Assembly (NCBI RefSeq): GCF_900182545.1
Contig: NZ_FXTJ01000001.1
Coordinates: 496,001-560,000, forward strand
DNA: 64,000 nucleotides
Source: Geodermatophilus aquaeductus
GTDB taxonomy: Bacteria > Actinomycetota > Actinomycetes > Mycobacteriales > Geodermatophilaceae
Direction: 5' to 3'
The translations under genes and the position numbers were made by a program. This document shows, piece after piece, positions 33,274 to 41,857 of this stretch (within the stretch, counting starts at the first letter, position 1; every line of letters begins with the position of its first letter). The notes beneath the pieces are model-generated. The model had not been told where the DNA came from. It ran no database searches and saw only the letters and a list, made by a program, of their open reading frames with translations.

Positions 33274-33941
33274 GGCCGCGGCACACGGTAACCGGCGCCC
33301 CGCACGGTCTCGATGACCGGCGGCCCGCCGGCGCGCTCGAGCTTGCGCCGCAGCCGCGCGACGTAGACCTCGACGACGTTCGGGGCGCCGGTGAACTCGT
33401 CGTCCCAGACCCCCGCGAGGATCTCCCGCTTGCGCACCACGCGGCCGGCCCGCCGGACGAGGTGGACCAGCAGGTCGAACTCGCGCGCGGTGAGCGCGAC
33501 CTCGTCCTCGCCGCGGAAGACCCGTCGGGCGGGCAGGTCCACGCGCAGGTCCCCGATCACCAACGGGGGCGGGCTGCCCAGCGCGGCCCGGCGCAGGAGC
33601 GCGTGCACCCGCGCCACGAGCACCGGGAAGGAGAACGGCTTGCGCAGGTAGTCGTCGGCGCCGGTGTCCAGCGCCTCGGCCTCGTCGAGGTCCCCGTCCT
33701 TCGCGGTGAGCACGAGGACCGGCGTGCGGTCGCCGGCCGCGCGCAGCGCCGCGCAGACCGACCAGCCGTGCCGTCCCGGCAGCATGAGGTCGAGCAGGAC
33801 CAGGTCGTAGGACCCGGTGCGGGCCCGCCACAGCCCCTCGATCCCGTCCGCGGCGACGTCGACGGTGAAGCCCTCCGCGCCCAGCCCACGGCGCACCGCG
33901 GCGGCGAGCTTCGGGTCGTCCTCGACGAGGAGCACCTTCAC
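33270..33941 (-). CDS. OmpR/PhoB-family response regulator
   Basis: 223 residues. The receiver domain has Asp51 in L-L-D-L-M-L-P-G as phosphoacceptor and Lys101 in Y-L-R-K-P-F. The winged-helix effector domain has L-T-A-R-E-F-D-L-L and V-E-V-Y-V-A-R-L-R-R-K-L, ending G-A-G-Y-R-V. The GTG at 33941 has GACCAT 6 bases upstream and no ribosome site. It is divergent from the PepSY gene; repeats at 33965-33999 look like its binding sites, so autoregulation and control of the PepSY/lipoprotein pair are likely. Confidence 0.92.
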   Translation of the reverse strand: MKVLLVEDDPKLAAAVRRGLGAEGFTVDVAADGIEGLWRARTGSYDLVLLDLMLPGRHGWSVCAALRAAGDRTPVLVLTAKDGDLDEAEALDTGADDYLRKPFSFPVLVARVHALLRRAALGSPPPLVIGDLRVDLPARRVFRGEDEVALTAREFDLLVHLVRRAGRVVRKREILAGVWDDEFTGAPNVVEVYVARLRRKLERAGGPPVIETVRGAGYRVPRP

Positions 33942-33964
33942 CCGCCCATGGTCGCCCGGCGGAC

Positions 33965-33999
33965 CTGACAGCGGGCTGACGACGTCAGCGCCGGTTCAG
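33965..33999. promoter_or_regulatory. Predicted OmpR-type binding region
   Basis: Two CTGAC direct repeats 11 bases apart (33965-33969, 33976-33980) are followed by a mirrored pair GTCAG (33984-33988) and TTCAG (33995-33999), also 11 bases apart. One-turn direct repeats are the hallmark of OmpR/PhoB boxes. The symmetrical layout suits control of both divergent genes. Confidence 0.55.
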
Positions 34000-34052
34000 C
34001 CGGCCGCGGCAGCATCGGTCCGGTCACACCGGCACGAGGTCAGGAGGACGCC

Positions 34053-34409
34053 GTGGAGCGCAGGACGAAGGTCATCGGGACGGTCGTGGTCGGCGTCGCG
34101 CTGGCCGCGGGCGGCATCGGGGTCGCCGCGGCCTCCGGGGGAGGGGACGCGGCCGAGGTGCCCGACGTCGCCATCACCGGACCGGACCTCGAGCGGGCGA
34201 GTGGAGCCGCGCTCGCGCACACCGGGGGCGGCGAGGTCACCGGCACGGAGGTCGGCGACGAGGAGAGCCGCTACGAGGTGGAGGTGACGCTGCCCGACGG
34301 CCGGCAGGTCGACGTCCAGCTCGACGAGGAGTTCCGGGTGGTCGGCGACGAGACCGACGACGAGACCGAGGACGGGACCGACGACGGAGACGACGGTGGG
34401 GGCGGCTGA
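34053..34409 (+). CDS. PepSY-domain exported protein
   Basis: 118 residues. A signal peptide or membrane anchor (V-I-G-T-V-V-V-G-V-A-L-A-A-G-G-I-G-V-A-A-A) is followed by a PepSY-like domain, with A-L-A-H-T-G-G-G-E-V-T-G-T-E-V and Y-E-V-E-V-T-L-P-D-G-R-Q-V-D-V-Q-L, and a very acidic Asp/Gly tail. PepSY domains act outside the membrane, often modulating peptidases or sensors, and small ones commonly sit beside OmpR-kinase pairs. The GTG at 34053 follows GTCAGGAGGACGCC, a strong ribosome site. Confidence 0.8.
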   Translation: MERRTKVIGTVVVGVALAAGGIGVAAASGGGDAAEVPDVAITGPDLERASGAALAHTGGGEVTGTEVGDEESRYEVEVTLPDGRQVDVQLDEEFRVVGDETDDETEDGTDDGDDGGGG

Positions 34410-35166
34410 CCGGCGCCGGCGCTGGCCGGCCGCGGTCCTCACCTCCGTGGCGCTGCTCAGCGCCGCCTGCGGGAGCAGGACCGGGGAGGTCCGCGCCGAT
34501 CCGGCGGCGCCGGTCCTGCCCCAGGGCAGCGAGCCGGTCGAGCTGGACCCGGCCGACTTCAGCTCCGACGTCACGCACCCGTGGTGGCCGATGGCCCCCG
34601 GCGACCGCTGGGTCTACGAGGAGACCGACGCCGATGGCACGGTGCAGCGGGTCGAGGTCACCGTGCTCGACGAGACCCGCGTGGTGCCGAACGGCGTCGA
34701 GGCCCGGGTGGTGCACGACGTCGTGACCACGGCCGACGGCGCGCTCGTCGAGGACACCCTGGACTGGTACGCCCAGGACGCCGACGGCGCCCTCTGGTAC
34801 CTCGGCGAGCAGACTGCCGAGTACGAGGACGGCGTGGTCGTGTCCACCGCTGGCTCCTGGGAGGCCGGCGTGGACGGGGCCCAGGCCGGCGTCCTGCTGC
34901 CCGCCGACCCGTCGCCCGGGCTCTCCTACCGGCAGGAGCACCTGGCCGGGGAGGCCGAGGACGAGGCGCTCGTGCTGTCGGCCGACGAGACCGTCCAGGC
35001 GCCCGCGGGGTCCTGGACCGGCGCCCTGCTGACCCGCGACACGACGCCGCTGGAGCCGGACGTCTCGGAGCTGAAGTTCTACGCGCCGGGCATCGGGCCG
35101 GTGCTGGTGCTGCAGGTGTCCGGCGGCACCGGCCGAGAGGCGCTCGTGGAGTCCACCCGCGGCTGA
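34396..35166 (+). CDS. Secreted lipoprotein of unknown function
   Basis: 256 residues with a lipoprotein signal: basic start, hydrophobic core and lipobox L-S-A-A-C-G (Cys about residue 25). The mature part is beta-rich with W-W-P-M-A-P-G-D-R-W-V-Y-E near its start and an acidic overall charge; no family name is certain. It overlaps the PepSY stop by 14 bases, so the two are made together and both appear to be envelope outputs of the adjacent two-component system. Confidence 0.75.
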   Translation: MGAADRRRRWPAAVLTSVALLSAACGSRTGEVRADPAAPVLPQGSEPVELDPADFSSDVTHPWWPMAPGDRWVYEETDADGTVQRVEVTVLDETRVVPNGVEARVVHDVVTTADGALVEDTLDWYAQDADGALWYLGEQTAEYEDGVVVSTAGSWEAGVDGAQAGVLLPADPSPGLSYRQEHLAGEAEDEALVLSADETVQAPAGSWTGALLTRDTTPLEPDVSELKFYAPGIGPVLVLQVSGGTGREALVESTRG

Positions 35167-35170
35167 CCGG

Positions 35171-36337
35171 TCACCGCAGCGCCCGGGCCACGCTCCCCCG
35201 CACCGGCGCGTCCTCGAGCAGCAGCATCTGCGCCAGGTGGTAGGCGTCGGGCTGCCCGGCCCACGTGCCGGAGGCCACCTCGCCGGCCGGCGTCAGCTCG
35301 TGGTGCCAACTGCCGGTGGACGGGTCGGCGAAGCGCTCCTCGCCGTGCGCCCGCCAGGTCGCGGCCAGGTCGGCGTAGTGGTCCTCGCCGGTGACCGCGC
35401 CGAGCACCGCGGCCGCCGCGACCGCCTCGCACAGCACCCAGTGCATGCGCGCGGTCACCACCGGGCGGTCGTCCCAGCCGAGGGTGTACGGGAAGCCCGG
35501 TGCTCCGTCGGCGGCCCAGCCCCGCCCCGCCGCGGCGTCGAAGAGCCCGACGGCGTCGTCGAGCAGCCACCCGGGCGCGGCGTCACCCAGGGCGGCGCGC
35601 AGGTGCAGGCACAGGCGGGCCCACTCGAACTGGTGCCCGACGGTGACGCCGTAGGGCCGGAACGGGTCGGCCGGCCGGTCTCGGTTGTGCTCGGGCAGCG
35701 GCGTCCAGGCGGCGTCGAAGTGCTCGGGCAGCCGCCAGTTCCGCTCGCGGGCCCACCCGTGCACGATCCGTTCGGTGCTGCGCAGCGCCCGCTGCCGCAG
35801 CCGGGTGCCCTCGGCGCCACCGAGCGCGTCGGCCGCCGCGAGGGTGGCCTCGACGCCGTGCATGTTGGCGTTGGCGCCGCGGTAGTCCGACAGGTGCGAC
35901 CAGCCCGCGGTCCACTCCTCCACGGCGAGGCCCGCGTCGTCGTCCCAGAACCGCCGGTCCCACACGTCGAGCGCCTCGTCGAGGAGGTCGCGGCCACCGG
36001 GGACGCCGGCCACCGTCGTCGTCGCCCCCGCGAGGACGGCGAAGGCGTGCACGTACGCGCTCTTGGTGCCGTCGTCCTCGGCCGCGCGCCAGCCGCCGGA
36101 GACGCCGTCGTGCAGCGGCCCCTGCCGCAGCGCCGTCACGCCCCAGCTCGCCAGTTCCTCCACCCCCGGCCGGCCCAGCAGGTGCGCCAGCGCGAAGACG
36201 TGCGTCATCCGCGCGACGATCCAGGTCTCCTGCGGCCGGTCCGGCAGCACCGCGCCGTCGGCACCGAGGTAGCCGAATCCGCCGGCGGGGACGCGGGAGC
36301 GGGCGGCGAGGGCGAGCAGGCCGTCGAGGTCGGTCAT
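35171..36337 (-). CDS. AGE-family epimerase/isomerase
   Basis: 388 residues of the N-acylglucosamine 2-epimerase (alpha/alpha barrel) fold. Visible signatures are R-P-Q-E-T-W-I-V-A-R-M-T-H-V-F near residue 35, Y-V-H-A-F-A-V, the catalytic-type histidine in V-G-H-Q-F-E-W-A-R-L (about 240), R-M-H-W-V-L-C-E-A and W-H-H-E-L-T near the end. This subgroup includes aldose-ketose isomerases such as mannose isomerase and YihS; the exact sugar is not determined. The ATG at 36337 has CAGGAT 6 bases upstream. It converges on the lipoprotein gene with only 4 bases between the ends. Confidence 0.8.
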   Translation of the reverse strand: MTDLDGLLALAARSRVPAGGFGYLGADGAVLPDRPQETWIVARMTHVFALAHLLGRPGVEELASWGVTALRQGPLHDGVSGGWRAAEDDGTKSAYVHAFAVLAGATTTVAGVPGGRDLLDEALDVWDRRFWDDDAGLAVEEWTAGWSHLSDYRGANANMHGVEATLAAADALGGAEGTRLRQRALRSTERIVHGWARERNWRLPEHFDAAWTPLPEHNRDRPADPFRPYGVTVGHQFEWARLCLHLRAALGDAAPGWLLDDAVGLFDAAAGRGWAADGAPGFPYTLGWDDRPVVTARMHWVLCEAVAAAAVLGAVTGEDHYADLAATWRAHGEERFADPSTGSWHHELTPAGEVASGTWAGQPDAYHLAQMLLLEDAPVRGSVARALR

Positions 36338-36393
36338 GCCGTCATCCTGCGCGGTCGCGGCGCCGGATCCGCCCGGCGCCGCGACCGCGGAGC

Positions 36394-37884
36394 TCAGAAG
36401 GTGAGCGCGAGCCCGGGGTCGGCCAGCAGCGCGCCGACGTCGGCGAGGAACCGGCTGCCCAGCTCGCCGTCGATGATCCGGTGGTCGAACGACAGCGCCA
36501 GCTGCGTCACCTGCCGGACGGCGATCTTCCCCTTGTGCACCCACGGCATCTCGCGGACCGCGCCGAAGGCCAGGATCGCCGACTCGCCGGGGTTGAGGAT
36601 CGGCGTCCCGGTGTCGACGCCGAACACACCGACGTTGGTGATCGTGATCGTGCCGCCGGCCATGTCCGCCGGCGCCGTCCGCCCCGCCCGCGCCGTCTCG
36701 GTGAGCTCGGTGAGCGCGCCGGCGAGCTCGGCCAGCGAGAGCCGCCCGGCGTCCTTGACGTTGGGCACGACCAGCCCGCGCGGGGTGGCCGCGGCGATGC
36801 CGAGGTTGACCTGCCCGTGGACGACGATCTCCTGCGCCGCCTCGTCCCAGGAGCTGTTGACCATCGGGTGACGGCGCGCGGCCAGCAGCAGCGCCCGCGC
36901 CACGAACAGCAGCGGGCTGACCTTCACGCCGGCGAACTCGGGACGCGCGGCGACCCGCGCCCGCAGCTTCATCGTCCGCGTGACGTCGACGGTGAGGAAC
37001 TCCGTGACGTGCGGCGCGGTGAACGCGCTGGCCACCATCGCCGCCGCCGTCGCCTTGCGGACGCCCTTGACCGGGATCCGCTGCTCTCCAGAGGTGGCAG
37101 CGACCGGAGCGGCGGCCGGGGCCGGGGCGGCCGCGGGCGCCGACGCCGCGGCGGTCACGTCCTCGCGGGTGATGACCCCGCCGGCGCCGCTGCCGGTCAG
37201 CGCGGTGAGGTCGACGCCGAGGTCGCGGGCGAGCTTGCGCACCGGCGGCTTGGCCAGCGGGCGCACCGAGCCGCGGCCGGGCGCAACCGGCCGGGACGGG
37301 GCGGCCGCCTCGGCGCGGGCGTGCGCCTCGGCCTGCCGGCCGACCTCGAGGCCGCCGTGGCGCATCGGCTTGACCGTCGCGTCGGGCGCGGTGGCCAGCA
37401 GCGGGGGCCGCTCGGTGCCGCCGGACCCGTAGTCGGCACCCGGCACCGCCGGGGCCGCAGGAGAGCTCGCGTCCGCAGGAGCGCCCGGGGCCACCGTCCG
37501 GCGGGGACGCCGGCGGGCCTCGGTGGTCCGCGGCCCGTAGCCCACGAGCACCGCCGTCCGGCCGCCCGGCGCCGCTCCGCCGATCAGCCCGGCGGCCGGC
37601 TCGGCGCCGTCGCCGGACGGCGTCGCCGCGGGGGCGTCGCCGCCCACGTCGATGGTGATGATCGGCGTGCCGACGTCGACGGTCGTGCCCGCCTCGTGCA
37701 GCAGCTCGGTGACCGTGCCCGCGTAGGGCGAGGGCAGCTCGACGGCGGCCTTGGCGGTCTCCACCTCGCACAGCGGCTGGTTGACCGTGACGGTGTCGCC
37801 GACGGCCACGAGCCACTGCAGGATCTCGCCGTCGGTCAGGCCCTCCCCGACGTCGGGGAGCTTGAACTGGCGCAGCTCCCCCAT
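36394..37884 (-). CDS. bkdC: Branched-chain 2-oxoacid dehydrogenase E2 (dihydrolipoyl acyltransferase)
   Basis: 496 residues. Single lipoyl domain (1-78) with Lys45 in E-T-A-K-A-A-V carrying lipoate; Pro/Ala-rich linker; E3/E1-binding domain (about 218-255, P-L-A-K-P-P-V-R-K-L-A); Ala/Pro linker; catalytic domain ending H-R-I-I-D-G with the active-site His. It transfers the acyl group to CoA. A single lipoyl domain plus the E1-alpha/beta pair favours a branched-chain (or pyruvate) complex. It starts just beyond the E1-beta stop. No E3 gene is adjacent. Confidence 0.88.
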   Translation of the reverse strand: MGELRQFKLPDVGEGLTDGEILQWLVAVGDTVTVNQPLCEVETAKAAVELPSPYAGTVTELLHEAGTTVDVGTPIITIDVGGDAPAATPSGDGAEPAAGLIGGAAPGGRTAVLVGYGPRTTEARRRPRRTVAPGAPADASSPAAPAVPGADYGSGGTERPPLLATAPDATVKPMRHGGLEVGRQAEAHARAEAAAPSRPVAPGRGSVRPLAKPPVRKLARDLGVDLTALTGSGAGGVITREDVTAAASAPAAAPAPAAAPVAATSGEQRIPVKGVRKATAAAMVASAFTAPHVTEFLTVDVTRTMKLRARVAARPEFAGVKVSPLLFVARALLLAARRHPMVNSSWDEAAQEIVVHGQVNLGIAAATPRGLVVPNVKDAGRLSLAELAGALTELTETARAGRTAPADMAGGTITITNVGVFGVDTGTPILNPGESAILAFGAVREMPWVHKGKIAVRQVTQLALSFDHRIIDGELGSRFLADVGALLADPGLALTF

Positions 37885-37885
37885 G

Positions 37886-38863
37886 TCAGAAGCCCATCGC
37901 GCGGTCGACGGCGTCGAGCACGCGGTCGAGGTCGGGGAGGTACTCCTCCTCGAGCTTCGACGGCGGGTACGGGGTGTCGTAGCCACCCACCCGCAGCACC
38001 GGCGCCTCCAGCGAGTGGAAGCACGTCTCGGTCACCCGCGCGGCGATCTCCGCGCCGAGGCCGAGGGTCACCGGCGCCTCGTGGACGACGACGCAGCGCC
38101 CGGTGCGGCGCACGGAGTCGACCACCGGGTCGAGGTCCAGCGGCGAGAGCGTCCGCAGGTCGACGACCTCGATCGAGCGCCCCTCCTCCGCGGCGGCCTC
38201 GGCGGCCTGCAGCGCCGTCTTCACCATCGGGCCGTAGGCCAGCAGCGTGACGTCGTCGCCGCCGCGGACCACCCGCGAGGCGAACAGCGGGTCCGGCGTC
38301 GCGTCGGTGTCGACCTCCGCCTTCTCCCAGTACCGCCGCTTGGGCTCGAGGAAGACGATCGGGTCGGGGTGCGCGATGGCCTGCTGGATGCCCCAGTAGG
38401 CGTCGACCGGGTTGCTGACGGCGACCACCTTCAGGCCCGGCGTGTGCGCGAAGTAGGCCTCCGGGCTCTCGCTGTGGTGCTCGACCGCGCCGATGCCGCC
38501 CCCGAAGGGGATGCGGATGACGATCGGCATCGGCAGGCGGCCGCGGGAGCGGGCGTGGATCTTCGCGACCTGGGTGACGATCTGGTTGTAGGCCGGGAAG
38601 ACGAACCCGTCGAACTGGATCTCGCAGACCGGCCGGTAGCCGCGCATGGCCAGCCCGACGGCGGTGCCGAGGATGCCGGCCTCGGCCAGCGGGGTGTCGA
38701 CGACGCGGTCCTCGCCGAAGTCCTTCTGCAGGCCGTCGGTGATGCGGAAGACCCCGCCGAGGCGGCCGATGTCCTCGCCCATGAGCACGACCTTCGCGTC
38801 GTCCTCCATGGCGCGGCGCAGGCCCAGGTTGAGGGCCTTGCCGATGGTGAGCGTCTCGGTCAT
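37886..38863 (-). CDS. bkdB: Branched-chain 2-oxoacid dehydrogenase E1 beta subunit
   Basis: 325 residues, transketolase-like. Conserved elements include M-G-E-D-I-G-R-L-G-G-V-F, D-T-P-L-A-E-A-G-I, E-I-Q-F-D-G-F, H-S-E-S-P-E-A-Y-F and P-K-R-R-Y-W. It shares the thiamine diphosphate site with the alpha subunit. The start overlaps the alpha stop (ATGA) and the stop nearly abuts the E2 start, so the three genes form one transcript. Confidence 0.9.
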   Translation of the reverse strand: MTETLTIGKALNLGLRRAMEDDAKVVLMGEDIGRLGGVFRITDGLQKDFGEDRVVDTPLAEAGILGTAVGLAMRGYRPVCEIQFDGFVFPAYNQIVTQVAKIHARSRGRLPMPIVIRIPFGGGIGAVEHHSESPEAYFAHTPGLKVVAVSNPVDAYWGIQQAIAHPDPIVFLEPKRRYWEKAEVDTDATPDPLFASRVVRGGDDVTLLAYGPMVKTALQAAEAAAEEGRSIEVVDLRTLSPLDLDPVVDSVRRTGRCVVVHEAPVTLGLGAEIAARVTETCFHSLEAPVLRVGGYDTPYPPSKLEEEYLPDLDRVLDAVDRAMGF

Positions 38864-40032
38864 CAGTGCCCGGCCCCCTCGAAGCTCGCCTGGTACGCCT
38901 CGAACTCGGCCTGCTGCGCGGCCAGCGGGGGCGTCTGCTCCGCGTACACGCGGTCGAACATCGCCGTCCCCGGCGGGTCGGGCATCTCGACCGTGCCCGA
39001 CCGGATCCGCTTGGCCAGCTCGTCGCCCTCGGCCTCGACGGCGTCGAAGAAGGCGGCGTCGGCCACGCCGGTCCGCGACAGGTACGCCTTGACCCGGGCG
39101 ATGGGGTCGCGCAGCTTCCACTCCTCGAGCTCGCTGGCGAGGCGGTAGCGGGTCGGGTCGTCGGAGGTGGTGTGCGCGCCCATCCGGTAGGTGAACGCCT
39201 CGATGAAGGTGGGGCCCTGGCCCTCGCGGGCCGCGGCCAGCGCGGCCCGGGTGACGGCGAGGACGGCCAGGACGTCGTTGCCGTCGACCCGCACGCCGGG
39301 GAAGCCGAAGCCGGCCGCGCGCTGGTACAGCGGCACCCGGGACTGCCGCTCCAGCGGCACGCTGATCGCGTACTGGTTGTTCTGGCAGAAGAAGACGACG
39401 GGGGCGCTGAAGCTGGCCGCCCAGATCATCGCCTCGTTGACCTCGCCCTGGCTGGTCGCGCCGTCGCCGAGGAAGGCCAGCGCCGCGCTCTCGGCGCCGT
39501 CGCGCTGCAGACCCATGGCGTAGCCGGTGGCGTGCAGGGTCTGCGCGCCGATGACGACGGTGTAGAGGTTGAAGCCGGTGGCCACCGGGTCCCAGCCGCC
39601 GTTGTCGACGCCGCGGAACAGGCTGATGACGTGCAGGGGATCGACACCGCGGGTCCAGGCCACGCCGTGCTCGCGGTAGGTGGGGAAGGCCGTGTCGCTG
39701 TCGGCCATCGCGCGGCCGGCGCCGATCTGCGCGGCCTCCTGGCCCAGCAGCGAGGCCCAGATGCCCAGCTCTCCCTGGCGCTGCAGCGCGGTGGCCTCGA
39801 CGTCCCAGCGGCGGACCAGCACGAGGTCGCGGTACAGGCCGCGCAGCTCCTCGGCCGAGACGTCGATGGAGTAGTCGGGGTGCTCGAGCCGCTCACCCTC
39901 GGGGCTGAGCAGCTGCACCAGGTCGGGCTGCTGCGGCAGGTGCGGCGCGCCCGCCCCCGGGACGGGGTCCACCGCCTCCGTCGTGACACTCGGCACGGCC
40001 GAGCCGTCCGGTTCGCTCACGAGCTCGCGCAC
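38863..40032 (-). CDS. bkdA: Branched-chain 2-oxoacid dehydrogenase E1 alpha subunit
   Basis: 389 residues. The thiamine diphosphate motif is G-D-G-A-T-S-Q-G-E-V-N-E ... N-N-Q-Y-A-I. Other family blocks are F-P-T-Y-R-E-H-G, R-M-G-A-H-T-T-S-D-D-P-T-R-Y. It decarboxylates the 2-oxo acids from valine, leucine and isoleucine. The GTG at 40032 has GGAGAGAAC ahead of it; an internal GTG at 40020 is an alternative. First gene of the operon, divergent from an AsnC-type regulator. Confidence 0.9.
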   Translation of the reverse strand: MRELVSEPDGSAVPSVTTEAVDPVPGAGAPHLPQQPDLVQLLSPEGERLEHPDYSIDVSAEELRGLYRDLVLVRRWDVEATALQRQGELGIWASLLGQEAAQIGAGRAMADSDTAFPTYREHGVAWTRGVDPLHVISLFRGVDNGGWDPVATGFNLYTVVIGAQTLHATGYAMGLQRDGAESAALAFLGDGATSQGEVNEAMIWAASFSAPVVFFCQNNQYAISVPLERQSRVPLYQRAAGFGFPGVRVDGNDVLAVLAVTRAALAAAREGQGPTFIEAFTYRMGAHTTSDDPTRYRLASELEEWKLRDPIARVKAYLSRTGVADAAFFDAVEAEGDELAKRIRSGTVEMPDPPGTAMFDRVYAEQTPPLAAQQAEFEAYQASFEGAGH

Positions 40033-40177
40033 TGCGTTCTCTCCTCGCCGTCGGCCGCGGCTGCCGGGGTCGCCGGCCGGCTGCGGTGCTGGACGTCCTG
40101 TGGGCGCCGGGGTGTGGCGCCACTCACACATCGTGGCACGACCGGCGCGATCCGGAGCACATCACCCCCCTCACGGA

Positions 40178-40208
40178 TTGCGCAAGGTCGGAGCAGCGGA
40201 CTGCGCAG
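40178..40208. promoter_or_regulatory. Paired Lrp/AsnC-type boxes in the bkd / regulator gap
   Basis: Perfect palindromes TTGCGCAA (40178-40185) and CTGCGCAG (40201-40208), sharing the core TGCGCA, are spaced 23 bases centre to centre, about two helical turns. They lie in the 218-bp divergent region ahead of both bkdA and the AsnC gene. This fits cooperative binding by the octameric regulator encoded next door. Confidence 0.55.
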
Positions 40209-40250
40209 GATGACAACTGCTAGGACGTCCGAACGTGTCAGACTGAGCAC

Positions 40251-40751
40251 ATGCCGCCCGGTCCGGACCGTCTGGACGCCACCGACGCGCGCCTGGTGCA
40301 GGCCCTCACCGAGGACCCCCGCGCCACCGTCATGGCCCTGTCCCAGCGGCTGGGACTCGCCCGCAACACGGTGCAGTCGCGGCTTGCCCGGCTGGAGTCC
40401 GGCGGGCTGCTCGCCCCCTTCGAGGCCCGGGTGAAGCCCGAGGCCCTCGGCTACCGGCTCGGCGCCTACATGACCGTCCAGGTCGTGCAGCGCAGCCTCG
40501 AGGAGGTCGCCGCGGCGCTGGCCGCGCTGCCCGAGGTGCTCGAGGTGACCGCGCTGTCCGGCGCCGCCGACCTGCTGGTGCGGGTGGTCGCCGTCGACGC
40601 CGACGACCTGTGGCGGCTCACCGAGCAGGTGCTCGCCGTCCGCGGCGTGGAGCGCACCGACACCGCCCTCGCGCTGCGCCGCTACGTCGACCACCGGGTC
40701 GCCCCGCTGCTGGAGCGGGCGGCGGGGGCGGAGACGCCCGCCGCGGGGTAG
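40251..40751 (+). CDS. Lrp/AsnC-family regulator (probable BkdR)
   Basis: 166 residues. The N-terminal winged helix-turn-helix (about 8-65) shows L-D-A-T-D-A-R-L-V-Q-A-L and L-G-L-A-R-N-T-V-Q-S-R-L-A-R-L. The C-terminal RAM ligand-binding domain includes V-T-A-L-S-G-A-A-D-L-L-V-R-V-V, whose Gly-rich loop normally binds an amino acid. Divergent from the branched-chain oxoacid dehydrogenase operon, it is probably its amino-acid-responsive regulator. CAGACT sits 6 bases upstream of the ATG, with no ribosome site. Confidence 0.88.
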   Translation: MPPGPDRLDATDARLVQALTEDPRATVMALSQRLGLARNTVQSRLARLESGGLLAPFEARVKPEALGYRLGAYMTVQVVQRSLEEVAAALAALPEVLEVTALSGAADLLVRVVAVDADDLWRLTEQVLAVRGVERTDTALALRRYVDHRVAPLLERAAGAETPAAG

Positions 40752-40789
40752 GGGCACCGGCGACCGCTGTCGCCGACGAGGGAGACCCC

Positions 40790-41857
40790 GTGCCGCCCAC
40801 CCCGCTGCCCGACCTGCTCGACGAGCTGCTGCGCACCTACGGCCCCTGCGGCGGGGAGGCGGCCGTGCGCGACGTCGTCCGGCGGGAGCTCGAGCCGCTC
40901 GCCGACGAGGTCTCGGTCGACCCGGCGGGCAACCTGGTGGCCCTGCTGCACGGGACGGACCGGTCCGCACCGGCCGTCCGGGTCATGGCGCATCTCGACG
41001 AGCTGTCGATGATCGTCAAGCGGATCGACCCCGACGGCACGCTGTGGGTGACCTCCCTCGGCGTGATGTACCCCGGCAACTTCGGCCTCGGCCCGGTGGC
41101 CGTGCTGGGCCGGCAGGAGACGCTGACCGGCGTCCTGGTGCTCGGGTCGGAGCACACCACCGCGGACAGCACGCGGATCTGGGAGACCAAGCCCGACCAG
41201 GGGGACAAGGCGATGGACTGGTCGCACGTCTACGTCTTCACCGGGCGCTCGGGCGAGGACCTGGCCGCCGCCGGCGTCCACCCCGGCACCCGGGTGTGCG
41301 TGCACGCCGACCGGCGCGGGCTGACCCGCTTCGGCGACTTCGTGGGCAGTTACTTCGTCGACGACCGGGCCGCGCTCACCGCGATGGTCGGGACGGCCCG
41401 GCTGCTGCGGGGGCGCCCGCACGGCGACGTGTACCTCGTGGCCACCACCAGCGAGGAGATGGGCGGTATCGGCGCCTCCTACGCGAGCCGGACGCTGCCC
41501 GGCGACCTCACGCTCGCCCTCGACGTCGGCCCCGCCGAGGCGGAGTACCAGGTCACCGTCGACGGCGGGCCGGTGGTGGCCTACGCCGACGACGCCGTCG
41601 TCTACGACCGGGCCGTCGCCGACGCGCTGGTCGACGTCGGCCGCGAGCTCGGCCTGGACCCGCAGACCGCGGTCTGGCAGTCCTTCGACTCCGACGCCTC
41701 GCAGTCGCAGGCCGCCGGCCAGACCGCCCGGGCCGCGCTGCTCAGCCTGCCGACGCTGAGCACCCACGGGTACGAGGTGCTGCACACCGGCACCGTCGAC
41801 CGCACCGCCCGGCTGCTCGCCGCGTTCCTGGCCCGCCCGCTGCCGGTCAGCGGCTGA
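40790..41857 (+). CDS. M42-family zinc aminopeptidase
   Basis: 355 residues. Metal ligands of the M42/M20 fold are visible: His in V-M-A-H-L-D-E, bridging Asp in F-V-D-D-R-A-A, catalytic and ligand Glu in T-T-S-E-E-M-G-G, Asp in L-A-L-D-V-G-P and the last His in L-S-T-H-G-Y-E-V-L-H-T. M42 enzymes (tetrahedral aminopeptidase, glutamyl aminopeptidase, once called endoglucanase M) trim peptides in the cytoplasm. The GTG at 40790 follows CGAGGGAGACC, 38 bases after the regulator gene. It converges on, and overlaps by 11 bases, the DUF3253 gene. Confidence 0.85.
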   Translation: MPPTPLPDLLDELLRTYGPCGGEAAVRDVVRRELEPLADEVSVDPAGNLVALLHGTDRSAPAVRVMAHLDELSMIVKRIDPDGTLWVTSLGVMYPGNFGLGPVAVLGRQETLTGVLVLGSEHTTADSTRIWETKPDQGDKAMDWSHVYVFTGRSGEDLAAAGVHPGTRVCVHADRRGLTRFGDFVGSYFVDDRAALTAMVGTARLLRGRPHGDVYLVATTSEEMGGIGASYASRTLPGDLTLALDVGPAEAEYQVTVDGGPVVAYADDAVVYDRAVADALVDVGRELGLDPQTAVWQSFDSDASQSQAAGQTARAALLSLPTLSTHGYEVLHTGTVDRTARLLAAFLARPLPVSG

